Of a stretch of 64,000 nucleotides of DNA, positions 46,516 through 58,432 are shown in pieces. The notes beneath the pieces were generated by a model that did not search any database, had not been told where the DNA came from, and saw only the letters and a program-made list of their open reading frames with translations. The DNA is from Maratus speciosus (Eukaryota; Arthropoda; Arachnida; Araneae; Salticidae), in contig OZ010787.1 of assembly GCA_963932465.1 (NCBI GenBank), positions 34,972,087 through 35,036,086 on the forward strand, read 5' to 3'. The position numbers and the translations under genes are program-made. Numbering within the stretch: position 1 is the first letter of the stretch; each line of letters opens with the position of its first letter.

Positions 46516-49500
46516 AATTTTTGTAGACATTTGAAAAAATGTCGTATTACAATAGGCATAATTATAAATGAAAGTTTCCAGTAGTTTTTATCATTAATTA
46601 TGGGTTCGGACAGCTGGCAGTGATTTTTAAATTTTAAGAATGAAACACATATTTTAAATTAGTTTCAACAACGTTTAATAGAGCTTTAAGTGAAGTTTTT
46701 GTTGTTTTCGTTTTGTTTTCTTGCTAAATACTGAAAATAAATGAAATGATAATAGTATATGTAAAGATTCGTCGTACACGAGAGTGTTAATAAAGTCACT
46801 GAAATCAAATTAAATCTTTCATCAGCTGAAAAATCATTTTGTTAGATATCCAGTTTTGAAGTATGTTTACTCTCCCCATTTGCTTCTCCTAATTTTTATA
46901 CCAACGTCTTTAGCTCCTTTGCACTTAAAATAAATGTTCGATGCTTACAAGAAATAATTTACAAGCTCATTTTGAACTGCAGCTGAAATCACTTGTAGAT
47001 TTTTCACATATATGTATTGGTGGACCGTAAACATTGTCATTTATGTCCGTTTTTCCAATGCGGATGTATCCGCGTTCGCATGTCTAGATAACTTGCGATA
47101 AGTGATACAAAATCTGAGCTGCTTGACGAATTTAAATGTTCTTAATTTCTACGCTGCTTACTGCTCTCAGCCCCAACATCAGTAGAAATTTCCTCATAAG
47201 TTCCTCTATTACTTAATTTCTCACTATTTTAAGGAGTGAATTTACTTTCTGAATTTAATTATTAGGTGTGTTCTGGGACTGGGATAGGTTGTCGCATGAG
47301 ACAATTTGCCGCTATGCATACTATGACAACCAATTTTTAAAAAGCAGAAATTCAACGTTTAAAAATGCACAAATAATACGTGAAAAGCAGCAAACAGCTG
47401 TTTCGAATCTACTAGCGAGATTCTTCTTCATTGCAAGATAGAGCAAGACACAGCGTGCTAGAAAAAGCAAAGCTGAGTTAATCCAACGTTTAAAAATGCA
47501 CAAATAATACGTACAACCAATTGTGTTTGAAAGTACACCAATTTTGTTTCTTTAAAGAGTTACTCGATATTAGTTCATTGTAATGCACATTAAAATGTAA
47601 GCCGATTGTGAAGTATTAACGACATGGAATCAAAATTTAGGACGATATGAAATACATATTCAACAAGTACGAACGCAATCACCAATAAAAAAAACTTACT
47701 AATAACATTTTTTTTAAGTCAAAATACAAACTAGCCACTTAATGTCAGTATAAACCATATCCATTAATTCCACATAATCGGGCACGTATGCTGATGAATT
47801 GACTCTAATTTAATTTGCTTCTTGACAAATTCAGAATGGTCTAAATTTAAATTTATTTGCTGCTGGTTGGGTTCGAATCGAGGTAACTCGATTTTTTTTT
47901 TTAGATCAGGAGCGTTTAGTTGTCAGGTTCCGCCGTACCCGATTTATCAAATGAATGACCAAAATATTCTTTAAGATGTAAAAGAAAAAGATCTTTCAAG
48001 TTGAATGAGTATATTTAGACTAATGTTTCTTTCATAAAAGATCAAATTAATATTAGACATAATTGTAGACTATTTTGCTATAATTGTAATAAAGTATGGC
48101 ATTGATTTTCTTTCATATTGGGGTTTCGTGTTGATGTGTAGTGAATTCGGGTCGACTAAAATTATTTTCTCTTGTTTCGGGTTAATTTCAAATTGAACTT
48201 AGGTTTAGAAAGTTATAACCCGGTCTCTGGTAGACTCGACTTGATACCGCATGGCTTGTGCGCGGTAGCTGAATCAATCTTTACCTTGCGCGAAAATGAG
48301 AACTCGGATCACCATGGGTTCAAAAAGCTCTGAAAACATTCTTGATATGCCATCTTGCCAAAATCGGCTGCTCTTTCATAAAGTAACTCCCTTCGTATAA
48401 GAAATGAAGACTCTTTAAGAAATCTGCAACTTCCTGAACAGCTTAGTCGATGTGACATCACTAATGTTCACATGTGTCGCAATCTCAACGAGGATCAAAA
48501 TCTGATATGTTAAATTCGTCACATTATAATTCACTATGAAGTCACACTGACAATTGTTGGCGTCATTTTCCCTTCGTTACAAAAGAGACATATCGATTAC
48601 ACAATGACACAATTCCCATTTTACACGTCATGTTACGGCAATCTAAACATTAAGAGTTGTATTTGGGTCACATTCGAGTCACGGTGAAATTATGATTATA
48701 TAAGGTGAATTTTGTGAACTTTTTTTTATTTGTATGATTTTAATAGTAGATTAGGATATATTTGAAATAAATATAAAAATGTAGGATGTTGAGAAATAAT
48801 GAGAAAATTTTAAAATATACTAGAATTCCACTTTTTTCTCAATTTTTAAAATAATTAAATAATGATTAAATAATTAATTAATGATTAAATAATTATTTTT
48901 TCTCATAGTGTTTTTGAAAATTAAAATATGTAAAATTAAAACACACAAAATAAACAGATCTGGTAATGCTCATTTTAAGAACTATTAGAAGAATCACTTA
49001 AAAATGTGAGCAAAGTGCTGTTAGACTTTTGAACACCTCTAGTAATTCCAAAGTAAAAGCTGTTTTGAAACTTCTTGTTTAATTTAATGTTAATTTTCAA
49101 ATTACAAATTTTCTCCAACATTTTTATACGACACAAAATTGACAGTCATTTGCATGTTATAAATAAGATATGCATGTCTAGACAAAATAAATAACCCTTT
49201 AGCACCTAAAGGGGTAATAGAGATTTTCAGCTTGAAAAACTTTAATATTTGGGAATTGTTTTGACATATAGTTTTGAGATTGAAATATGTTGTTTTTGCA
49301 TAAAAAGTGCATGTTTTGTGGTCAAAAAAACAAATGTTATTATTTTTTATTGAAAAATTCGTCTTTTGAGCTCATTTTTTCTCCGTGTGTAGTATTCAGT
49401 GATACCAGAGATTTCTCTAAGTAGTTTCATCTGAAACCAATAAAATAAAGAGCATGTTAAATTATATATAATTGTATAGTCCTTAAACGGCAATTTTTTT

Positions 49501-50725
49501 TTAATTTTACGTTAAAATAATAACGAACTATCTAATTTAATGAATTAGTTTATTAAAAAAATCTGTTTTTTTCTGCTCTTAAAAAAATGAAAAAATATAT
49601 ATACTTTCTTTAAAGTATCGGCCAATAACTAGGAAAATATACAAGCTATTAATTGAAAACAGAAAAATAGAAATTGATTCATCCGGTTGCCGAGGTATTT
49701 CGGGTACCGATTTACGAAAACATTGTTTCAGAAAAAAATCGACCTTGAAGTATTCTTTTAAGGATTGCTAAACATTGAAAACATCTGGCCCATTTTTAGT
49801 CATAACTAGTGTAATTGCAGAAATTTCTTTGTGCAGTTTTTTAGTCAAGCAAATATAGTTCTTTCATAAATATTTTTTAGACATATTTTTTGAAGATTTA
49901 AGAGTCCAATGCCCTGTTATATATTTTTGACCATGCTTTGTTTTGAAAATATTATTGGTTTCAGTGAGTTCTATTACTCTTGAAACATTGTCACGTAATT
50001 ATTGAAATATTCTTTATATGTAGAAATATGTATTACTAATAAAATTTAGTATGATGAAACGTCTTCAAGTTCCATTTTATGAAATTTACACATTCTAGAA
50101 AAGGGAAAACACCGCACAATGGAACAGTTCCTTAAGTTATTTTCACGAGACTAAATTTTCAGAGTTCGTTTATATATTATTAAATGTCAAAGTTCACTAT
50201 TATTTCTGCACGTTAAAATTCAGATTTGCGGTCTTTAACAAAATATCGTACTGCTGTATGATAAGAAACAATATTCATATACATTAATCAACAGATTCGT
50301 AAATATTGGTTTAAGAAGGTAGTTTGCGTAAATAATATTGTTGAAATAAATCAATAGAAACAAACTGAATATAGCAAAATGGTAGATAATTTCATATCAT
50401 CCATAACAAAATTTAAAAAAATGTTAAAAAATCTGTGAGTGGCATGTCGTCTTATTTTTGCTGGTAAATATATCGCTGTGCGTTAGCCGACATTTTAAAA
50501 TTGTTTCATGTCAAAACTTATTCGTCTGTATTAAAGATGCAAATTGATTTTTTAAATCAAATACATGGATTCTGTTTATATCGTATATATTTTACTTTAT
50601 AAAAGATCAAAGCATGCGAAAGTGTTTGAAATTGTCTAAACGTATGATTGTATCATATTTATGATAAAAAATGTTAAAATTTTAAGTAGCAAATTAAAAG
50701 TAACAGATATGGTCGAAAAATCTGG
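46516..50725. other. Intron sequence with minor repeats only
   Basis: No gene found. There is a 131 bp spaced direct repeat at 47353 and 47484, a B-box-like GGGTTCGAATC at 47868, a short palindrome TAACCCTTTAGCACCTAAAG around 49193, and a GTCAC-rich patch at 48470-48700. Confidence 0.4.
47353..47512. repeat. 29 bp direct repeat spaced 131 bp
   Basis: CAACGTTTAAAAATGCACAA continuing ATAATACGT occurs identically at 47353-47381 and 47484-47512, with unrelated DNA between. Confidence 0.85.
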
Positions 50726-50969
50726 GATTTCGATTCACTGTGCGTCGAGGCCTGTTTCATTCCTGAAGATTTCGATTTCCTGCCAGTAGGAATTCAAGCA
50801 ATCAAAATATGCTAGAATCGGAGCACTTTGATTGACGCCCTCTGCAAATAAAATTCTCGAAAATTTTCGTGTCTTTAAACGTGTTGCCCTTTGCAACTTA
50901 GAGTTTCTGTAAACAATCCAGAAAAAGCGTGATTTGCCTCTTTTCTACTCGGCCCCTGCCGTTTGAGTG
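50726..50969 (+). promoter_or_regulatory. GC-richer upstream region of the small intronic gene (possible promoter)
   Basis: This segment has markedly higher GC than surrounding DNA and no repeats. It ends at the candidate ATG at 50970. A CCAATCA box lies just after the ATG, inside the frame. Regulatory function is inferred only from position and composition. Confidence 0.25.
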
Positions 50970-51228
50970 ATGACAGTTCCAATCAGCATCATAAAAGAAC
51001 TGTCAGAAGAAATGTTAAAAAAACAGAATGCCCCCTGCGACATAGAAATGCCGAAAGGCTCGTATTTGAAGAAGGTATGTATCTGGAGCTATAGTTGGTA
51101 TTGCAGCTAATTCAACTCTGTATTACAGTTATCAAAAAATTGATCTTCTCCGTGACCAGTATCGACCGAATATCATTATTGACCTGACGTTGCCACGCCG
51201 AATCATCGAACTTTCATCTACGACGTAA
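50970..51228 (+). pseudogene. Small single-pass membrane protein, frameshifted (pseudogene or nested gene)
   Basis: From ATG 50970 one frame reads 35 codons (MTVPISIIKELSEEMLKKQN, then CDIEMPKGSYLKK). One base later, from 51076, another frame reads about 50 codons to TAA at 51226-51228, including the membrane-like stretch YVSGAIVGIAANSTLYYSYQ and KIDLLRDQYRPN. Ignoring one G at 51074-51075 gives a continuous protein of about 85 residues: short helical N-terminus, one membrane span, basic tail. AATAAA follows about 50 bp after the stop. The break sits at AAG|GTATGT, a donor-like site, but the only nearby acceptor would make a 32 bp intron that removes the span, so a frameshift is more likely. 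It resembles small mitochondrial or ER membrane proteins in size; I do not recognise the family. Confidence 0.45.
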
Positions 51229-51289
51229 TTGCACGACCTAACTGTTATATATTAAAATTTCTTAGCATTTTTTGTAAATAAAAGAAAGC

Positions 51290-51570
51290 AGTATAGCAAC
51301 CAATATTGGTTATAATAAAGCCCAATATTACAAATATTTAAAGTACTTCCGATGAAATACTAATATTGATTAAATATTGGCTTTACATTTGGAAATATTT
51401 GCAATGGAATGTTACTTGGTATTACTGGTATATTTTTACAGAAATAATGTCTTTGTATTATTAACTTTTGCAATGAAACGCTAATATTTCAGAAATATTG
51501 GCAATGGAATTGCAAAATATTTCCTGTCAGTATTGAGCAATATTGATAAAATGTAAACAGGAAATATTTT
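51290..51570. repeat. AATATTGG-word cluster
   Basis: AATATTG, ATATTGGC and AAATATTTGCAATGG-like words recur many times over about 280 bp (for example 51302, 51326, 51392, 51401, 51491, 51531). It is a diffuse, diverged tandem structure. Confidence 0.4.
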
Positions 51571-53857
51571 AAAGCGCTAATGCCAATTTAGCTAAAGGAC
51601 ATCCAATATAAATAGTTTTTGCACGATGTTATCCGAGATTAGTATTAAATTCTACAGTTTTCCTTGACACGCTAATAATTCAAAGACTTGCAAGTATTCC
51701 ACTAAATTAAATTTATTTGTATTTTCTAACTTATTCAATAACTTCTTGAGTTTCTTTACAATATGAATGTTGTAGCTCTTAATTTATCGCATTTTAGTGT
51801 CGTAAAAAAGATATTAAAGTACTTAATATAAGGACTTTTGGACCCCTCCAAATGTCTTCTTTAATGCAAATGCTTTCTCTCCTTTTGTTGGGGGGAAAAA
51901 ACTACAGTAAATGAAAATTTTCGACATTTGATAATGTCTTAAAGACAGTGATGGCGCACCTTATAGCTGTATATACCAGAAATTCGCAAAATATTAAAAT
52001 CAACATTATTCATAATCTGATTTATTGCAGCAACGAAGGAATCATTTCGCGGTATTTTTATCGAAATATTTTTAATTGTGGTAAATTAAACACTTATCCT
52101 CTAATAACCATGTTGCATAAAAATGCGTTTTAATAATTTAATATTTTTTTCTGTTTTACATTCAATGCCGAATATGTTATATTGTTTATGTTTCGAGATT
52201 TTTCATAATATGCAAACTGAAATTGGTCCGTTAGTCCTTTCATTGCTTGAACTGTTTTGTAAAATAAAATTGAAAAATAAAACTTAAAAAAAAAAACTAA
52301 TTTGAAAATAAAAAATCTTTTAAATTCTTACGCAAAGGCACGTTCATCAAGTGAGTCGTTAGTATTCATATAGAATGGAGAAAGGGAAAGTGTTTGTGTG
52401 TGTGTGTTTAATCGAAAATTTAGAATGCATTAATTAGAACAAAAATAATTTAAATTTTTGAATAATCTGTAAAAATAAATAAAAGCTTATTCGTAACAAA
52501 AATAAAATCTAATGTAACTTATACAATAAATATTATCTATAAGTTGTGGTAAGCGAGTCAGATAAATTTTTGAACTGACCACTTCGTGCACGCGTGGCCT
52601 CCGTTCGTCAACATTACCTAATTAAGAGTACTTAAGTAATTTTTCCTCCCTACGCATAAGAGAGAACTAAAAAATTATCCTTTGTTTAGCTATTCTTAAT
52701 TTAATTTTGGCAATTTTATAGCGAATTCTACACATGTCCTGGCAATATATTTAGCGTATTCTGTGTACTGTAAAACAACTGTACAACATTTAAAAAATTA
52801 CAGCTCAAGTAACAAGTAGAAAAGAAGCACAAACAGCCAAAATGTTGAAAACTCATATTTTTCCGAGACTTCTGATTGTTTTTTCTAATTTCTAAAGAGA
52901 AAAGATAATTTTTTTTCCCCTGTGATGTGTACCGCATATTTTCATAAAAATTTCAGCCTTTTTTTTTTTTATAATGCAGCATAAAAATTAAGTTTAAGTT
53001 ACTTTTTGATTCGCCTTACGGACTTTGTAAGTTACTCTTGCGCTTGGTGACGACAATCAATTTGGTTGTAATGAGAGCAAATTCTTTTGGTTATGACGAT
53101 GAATAAAACTAACTGCTTCGTAAAAACGTGAGCTTTTTTGTTGCTTCTGCGGTACACGTATCCTGACTGATTTATTATTGTGCGTCAATTAGGCTTGGAG
53201 GTTCGAAAAGCTGTAAGTAAGGCTAAACGCTTAAATAGCACAAACATTTGTCGTGAAATTGTTTAATATTTGAGGCGAACATGTATTATCTTGTACTATC
53301 TTGCAAGTGTCAAATGCTGCGAAAAACTAGAAATAGACTCGCAGCTGACTTACGAATAGCATATAATTCAAATTTCAACCTCCGCACCACGCCTGAAAAT
53401 GTTCTCGTAATCGAAAAATTGATTCAAATCAAATCAACGCATAAAAATTAATTAATAACCATTTAACTCGGCAAATGAAAAAGGCTGTATTTAAGTAGTT
53501 GAATGACACTGGATGTAATTTCTGTTTCAATGCAATGGATCAACTTATTGGACTTTACGATAAATGACTTAATTCATTAGGAAACTTTATCGAGAAGAGT
53601 TATGTTTTTTCAAAAAAACTGAATATACTTTTTTTGTATCCTTTTTAATAAAACGTAATTGACTTTTTGATTAACTTGCATATTTTAATTTCGCTTTAAA
53701 AAAAACATTATCGGTATGTTCAGTTTCTGAGTAATGTTTCTGATTTCTGTAGAAATTAAAAAAGAACTTTCATGTTAAAGAATATAAGAATTGTTTTGAA
53801 ATGTTCTGTAATTAGCACTGTTAATATGTTTATTCACAAATTTTCTTTTAACTTTAG
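51571..53857. other. Intron sequence, no gene seen
   Basis: AT-rich. A (GT)n at 52396-52408 and small GC-richer patches near 52590 and 53040 carry no recognised frame. Confidence 0.4.
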
Positions 53858-54026
53858 GCAATGGTTTTTTGTGATGAGTTCTTCAACGAAAATATGGTTT
53901 TTCCTGTATCAAAATATAAGAGGCCATATTCTCGACGTGCGTTGCTGTATAGCCTTTGTAGCTCGAATTACGTGGAAGTGATTGGTTCAAAAGTGTATGC
54001 CCGGGCCAGTTCTGAAAGCAAAAATG
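53858..54026 (+). CDS. FGF8-like growth factor, first core exon (partial gene)
   Basis: This 169 bp exon has a TTTTCTTTTAACTTTAG acceptor and a GTAATTTTTT donor at 54027. It begins in phase 0, as required by the exon ending at 32837, and ends in phase 1. It encodes the end of the signal peptide (AMVFC), a short pro-region (DEFFNENMVFPVSKYKRPYS) and RRALLYSLCSSNYVEVIGSK-VYARA. The latter fits the opening beta strands of the FGF fold in the FGF8/17/18 group (L-Y-S-x-x-S...V-x-V...K-V-x-A-x-A). The intron after this region is the conserved first core intron of FGF genes. Secreted FGFs signal through FGFR kinases with heparan sulfate. The remaining two thirds of the core is not in the window. Identification rests on about 30 residues. 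Confidence 0.6.
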
Positions 54027-55089
54027 GTAATTTTTTTAACGTTTATTCAGTTACTATATGTATGTATAGCTGTATAATATTCAGCACAGATTTGTAATGG
54101 TCGGCATGTAATTTAATTGTGTATGTAAACTACTTTAATCAAGAATATTATAAACTTAAACTGACGGAAGTACTGGTAAACTTATATATGTAGTCATTGA
54201 AATTCTTGGTCTATGACACAGAGCATCAAAAAGAATGTTGCAGTACTTTATAACTAGCGATAGTTATTTATTTCTTTGAAAATGGTTTCTTCATCTTGTT
54301 GCTCCATTCTTCTACAAGAGCAAATGCTGCAATAGCTTGTACAGGTCACGGGCAGTATCCAATGATTTTACAAGAGCAAATTGTGGATTAAACTTTTAAT
54401 TTAGACAAGTGGTTGCAAACTTTTTTTTCACCATGCCACACCAAAGCATTATTAAATCATCTTGCTCGCCCATATAATTGCACATATGTATTATTTAAAA
54501 AGTGATTATAATTTTTATTATATAAAACTATCTTATTCGTGTAGAGAAAGCCTAAATGTGCATCAACACTAACAAGCATAATAGTTCTTTGTTACCACTA
54601 TCTTAAATTCTCACCTTATTTAACTGCAGAATTTCTGTGGCTAAATCACAAGAAGATTTCTGTTTGGAAATAGCGCTAGGGAAAAAAAGAGCATAGAAGT
54701 TGGCTCTTCTCCCCTAGTTTGTCACCTCGCATACTTTCGCTCTTTTGTCAGAAATTTCTTTATGAACTAACTCTGTAAATGACATATTTTAGAATTTATA
54801 TTAGTATATGATTAAATACAGGAGAAATATTTTTGATCACCAAGTTCCTTCTATGAATATAATGCACTGAATTTTTATTAATACTTTCTGAGATCACAAT
54901 GCACAAGGACCATCATAATAGGACCATCACTTGCATAATGTGCATCACTAACTGTCAGGTTTTCCATTCTTACAAATTGACATCTAAGTAATTTTTAATG
55001 TTTCATTGATGGTAGTCGTAATTCTCTAATGATTTGCATGATAATATTTCTTCAGAAAATTAACCTTAGGAATAGGGTAGGGGAGAGTA
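54027..55089. other. Downstream intron, no second core exon found
   Basis: Every acceptor-like AG here was read in the required phase and each gave an early stop or no FGF-like residues. A hAT-like AGTGGTTGCAAACTTTTTTT at about 54409 has no partner end. Confidence 0.4.
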
Positions 55090-55150
55090 CATTGTAAAAA
55101 AAAGGGGGGGGGCGGACTAAAATACGGAAATACTACTGGCAATCAAGACG

Positions 55151-55287
55151 CCAGTACTATTTCCGTATTTTAACGAAACTTTTTCCCGGTAAATTACAGA
55201 CAATTTTCCGTTTTTTTTTGGAATTTAACGGAAAATTTCTGTAATTTACCGGGAAAAAGTTCCGTTAAAATACGGAAATAGTACTGG
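55151..55287. repeat. Near-perfect 60 bp hairpin
   Basis: CCAGTACTATTTCCGTATTT... (55151-55210) pairs almost perfectly with 55229-55287 around an 18 base T-rich loop. Its arms resemble the adjacent terminal repeat (TACGGAAATAGTACTGGC against TACGGAAATACTACTGGC). Confidence 0.9.
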
Positions 55288-56500
55288 CGCACAGTGGTCC
55301 CAAATCGCGATCAAGTGGCCAAAAATCATTTCTGGCTTTCCTGGTGGTTGTATATCCTTCATTTTTAATTTTATAACATTCTAAATGACATTAAATAGCG
55401 AATATAACTAAATGTAATGGGGTTCTAGGGGAAGGGATTTGGGGGGGGGGCGCAATAGAGGGGCCAAGTTTTTATTAAATTTAAATTTTCTTTTTTACGG
55501 GATTTTTTTTTTTACAAGAATGAGAATTTTTCACTTTTGATTGTTTCCCTTTTTCAAAACAAATCATCTAATTCAATAGATGATGGAAATGTAAAATTTT
55601 AACCCCCCCCCCCTTGTCCCTCTCTGCCTGAAAATGTACAGGTTAAAATCTTATTTATTTTTTCTCTTTTTAATGTTATTGCAAATTAACAATAAAGAGT
55701 ATAAGCAATTAGTAAAATACATAAAGAATCAATCAGCTGAATTTTGCCACCTCCCCCCCCCCAGCACACCCAACATACACACACACACACACACACGTGA
55801 AATCTCCCCTTTTTCATTTGTCTCTATACAAGGAAATTTTAAAAATATCATTGCTATTTTTTAAGTTTTCGACATCTATTTACTATGAATTAATAATAAA
55901 ATCATTAAATTCATTAATTAGATTACTTTCAAAATTTTCGCTCCCCCCTTTCTTTGTTTCTCTCTATTACTCAGAGAATAATACCTTTAAAATTCAATAA
56001 AAATGAAGAATCTGCCTTTGTTATTTTATTTTGGTAATATTAAATAAATAATTACCTCACTAATTTTCTAGTATATTTGAAATTTCCGCTTCTCCATCCC
56101 CCCCCCCCCCCGTCCTCTCCGGTATAAAAATTCCATCATCCCTAACAGTTTTAAAAATGTTTATTAAAAAAAATCAAAACTATGTTTTAATAAAAAATAA
56201 TTTTATATCTTTTTATTGAAAAATAAAATAAAATCTGTTTTTAAATAAACCTTCAGAAAAGTGGATTTACACATTTCAAGTAACTGCAACATTTCATCCA
56301 AAGGTTGAGTGAATTTTATATATTTTTTAATTTGTTAAAGTATTAAAAGTATTCATTAAAATTTAAATGTGCATATAAATTAATACAATTAAATTAACAT
56401 TCATATAATAAACTGAAAAAATAAACGCAATAAAAAAAATTACAATAGATTTATGTGACGATACGTGAAAATTAAAGTAAAAATTAATAATACTACTTAA

Positions 56501-56728
56501 CCCGTTCGGAACCATGGTTGCATATATGCACCCTGAAAAAGAACATAAAGAATTTTTTTTAGGCACCAGTAAAAAAAAAATAATAATAATAATTTAGTTA
56601 AAATTTAGTTAAATATTTAGTTTCTTTAATTGGAGCATTTTTTTGATTGATTAAGTAAAGGTAACTCTTTTTAAAAAAGTGGTGCCAACCGAATAAAATT
56701 TGCGTAAAAGCCCCGGTCTCGAAGGGGT
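56501..56728. mobile_element. TTAA-flanked MITE nested in the 55-57.7 kb element
   Basis: TTAA (56497-56500) plus CCCGTTCGGAACC at the left and GGTCTCGAAGGGGT before TTAA (56729-56732) at the right. Its GGTTGCATATATGCACC palindrome resembles TTTGCATATATGCAAA in the element at 12492. Confidence 0.6.
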
Positions 56729-57751
56729 TTAATAATAAAATTTATTTGTAAATAGGTAAAATATACTTTTCAAATAATCAGGAAATTTGAAACATTAAAT
56801 GATGTTTCCCACTTGATTGAATTTCCCAGTCATGTATGTTGCTAGAATTTAGTATATATATATATATAAACTGAACTTTCAATATGTACTTTTTAAAATA
56901 AGGTCAAGTTTTAATATTATTTTTTATGTAAACGAAAAAGGCAAGGGAAAAATTGTAAAAAAACGAATTACAAATATATATAAAAATAAAAATATATCCC
57001 AAACTCTTAACCTCCCCCCCCCCTGCCTCCGCGAATTAAAAAAATGAAATTGACAGTGTTATGTTAATTAGAATGTTGCATTATATAAACACTGACAATT
57101 TTGGGTCAGTGCGGAAATTAGATTGACTTTAAACCCGATTACTCATTTTGGACTAATACTGGCAATATCCAATGTCCAACTTCAAACTGCTAGTTCTCAA
57201 AAAGTCGCAATAAATCTCTTGGGATATGATTTTAGAAGGCTCATTCTACATTTTGTACTATAAAAGTCCAAGGAACTCGGAAGGACTTTTTTTATATATC
57301 ACTTTTTATGTACAAATATGCCTTAAAACTATGTATTTTTTTAAAAATTCCTCTTTTTTTTAATTTTTGAGATTTTTGCAATCGAAAAATCAAATTAAAT
57401 ATGTAATTTAATGTTGTTTCAGAGAAGTGCAAAGACAAAAAAGAGAAATTATCTGAAATGGTCTTAGTTAGGGTGTGAATGCAGCGAATTTGCCTGAAAT
57501 TCACGCAACAGCAGAAAACGCTAAAAACTCCTAACTTCACATAAGCAATGCTAATTCATGTGAGCTGATAAAAGCAAAATATAACAGAATATAAATCTTC
57601 AGATATTTCTAAATACTGTAGAATAGATTTTATTTCGAAATACGAAACTTCGATTTTCTGCTTTTTGGCCACATAATCGCGATTTGGGACCACTGTGTGG
57701 CGTCTCGATTGCCAGTAGTATTTCCGTATTTTAGTCCTTTTTTACAGTGTA

Positions 57752-58432
57752 TGGCACGTTGGGACACCTAATGTTTCATGAATTGTAGTGAAAATAAGCA
57801 GTAGAATTAAAAGGTAGTGATAAATGACACAGCCATCTATTCCTGAATGAAATAGAAAATTCATGCGATGAACATATTATAATTTATATAAATTTACAAT
57901 TTCATGTTTCACAACTATGCAGTTACTTTGTTGTAATGTTTTATTGGAGGGTTTTTTAGTATATAAAGAGTAAAAAAAAGAAATGTCAAAATACGCGAAA
58001 TTATCATACTATTGCATGTTAAAATTGCATTATAGTAGCTTAACAAGCTACTACAATGCTAGTACTCTTGCTTAACAAGCAGAAGTTATAAAACCAGACG
58101 ACAAGAAGTAAGGGCAGATTATACACATATTAATGAAGCAAGTTATACCTAACGTAAAGGTACCCAAGATAAGAAAATTTATATTTTTGAGACATACAAA
58201 ACTACCAAATTGCAATTATATGAATAAATTATACTGCAACAAGTAACAATTATTTAGTAAAAAAAGCTCAATTGTGATGATTATTAATGCTTCCGTAAAT
58301 ATTAGGTAGCTTTCATTATAAAAAGCTACCTATTGCAGCCGTTCGGAGGAAAGCAATTTCAAAAAATTTTGGTATATTTTCATCGATCATGACCCCCAGA
58401 CCCCGAAACCACCCTCCGTTCAAAATTGACAC
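57752..58432. other. No gene seen; copy of a dispersed repeat at 58340-58432
   Basis: AT-rich, with the second copy of the repeat described at 13300 adjoining the palindrome. Confidence 0.4.

Larger units (their letters stand above)
55090..57749. mobile_element. 2.66 kb TIR element with TA flanks and a composite left end
   Basis: CATTGTAAAAAAAAGG at 55090 follows TA; its inverse (CCTTTTTTACAGTG) ends at 57749 before TA. The repeat continues inward on both sides (ACTAAAATACGGAAATACTA, GGCAATCAAGACGCC, CAGTGGTCCCAAATCGCGAT) for over 80 bp. The left end additionally contains a 137 bp hairpin absent from the right end. The interior has C/G runs, (AC)n at 55777-55796 and a nested TTAA MITE, but no coding frame I accept. 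Confidence 0.75.

Noticed and set aside
48243..48340. GCGCGGTAGCTGAATC followed by GGGTTCAAAAAGC, resembling Pol III A and B boxes
   Set aside because: Both boxes are imperfect and no cloverleaf or SINE body could be drawn.
50970..51074. The first frame of the small gene used as an alternative first exon of the FGF-like gene (AAG|GTATGT, phase 0)
   Set aside because: Phases would fit, but it would lack the signal peptide, and the sequence directly after the donor continues the same small protein in the next frame.
53170..53215. A 20 nt micro-exon between CAATTAG and GTAAGT
   Set aside because: Phase and coding content do not fit the FGF-like gene, and such short matches are expected by chance.
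54409..54450. AGTGGTTGCAAACTTTTTTTTC resembling a hAT terminal repeat
   Set aside because: No inverted partner end or 8 bp duplication was found downstream.
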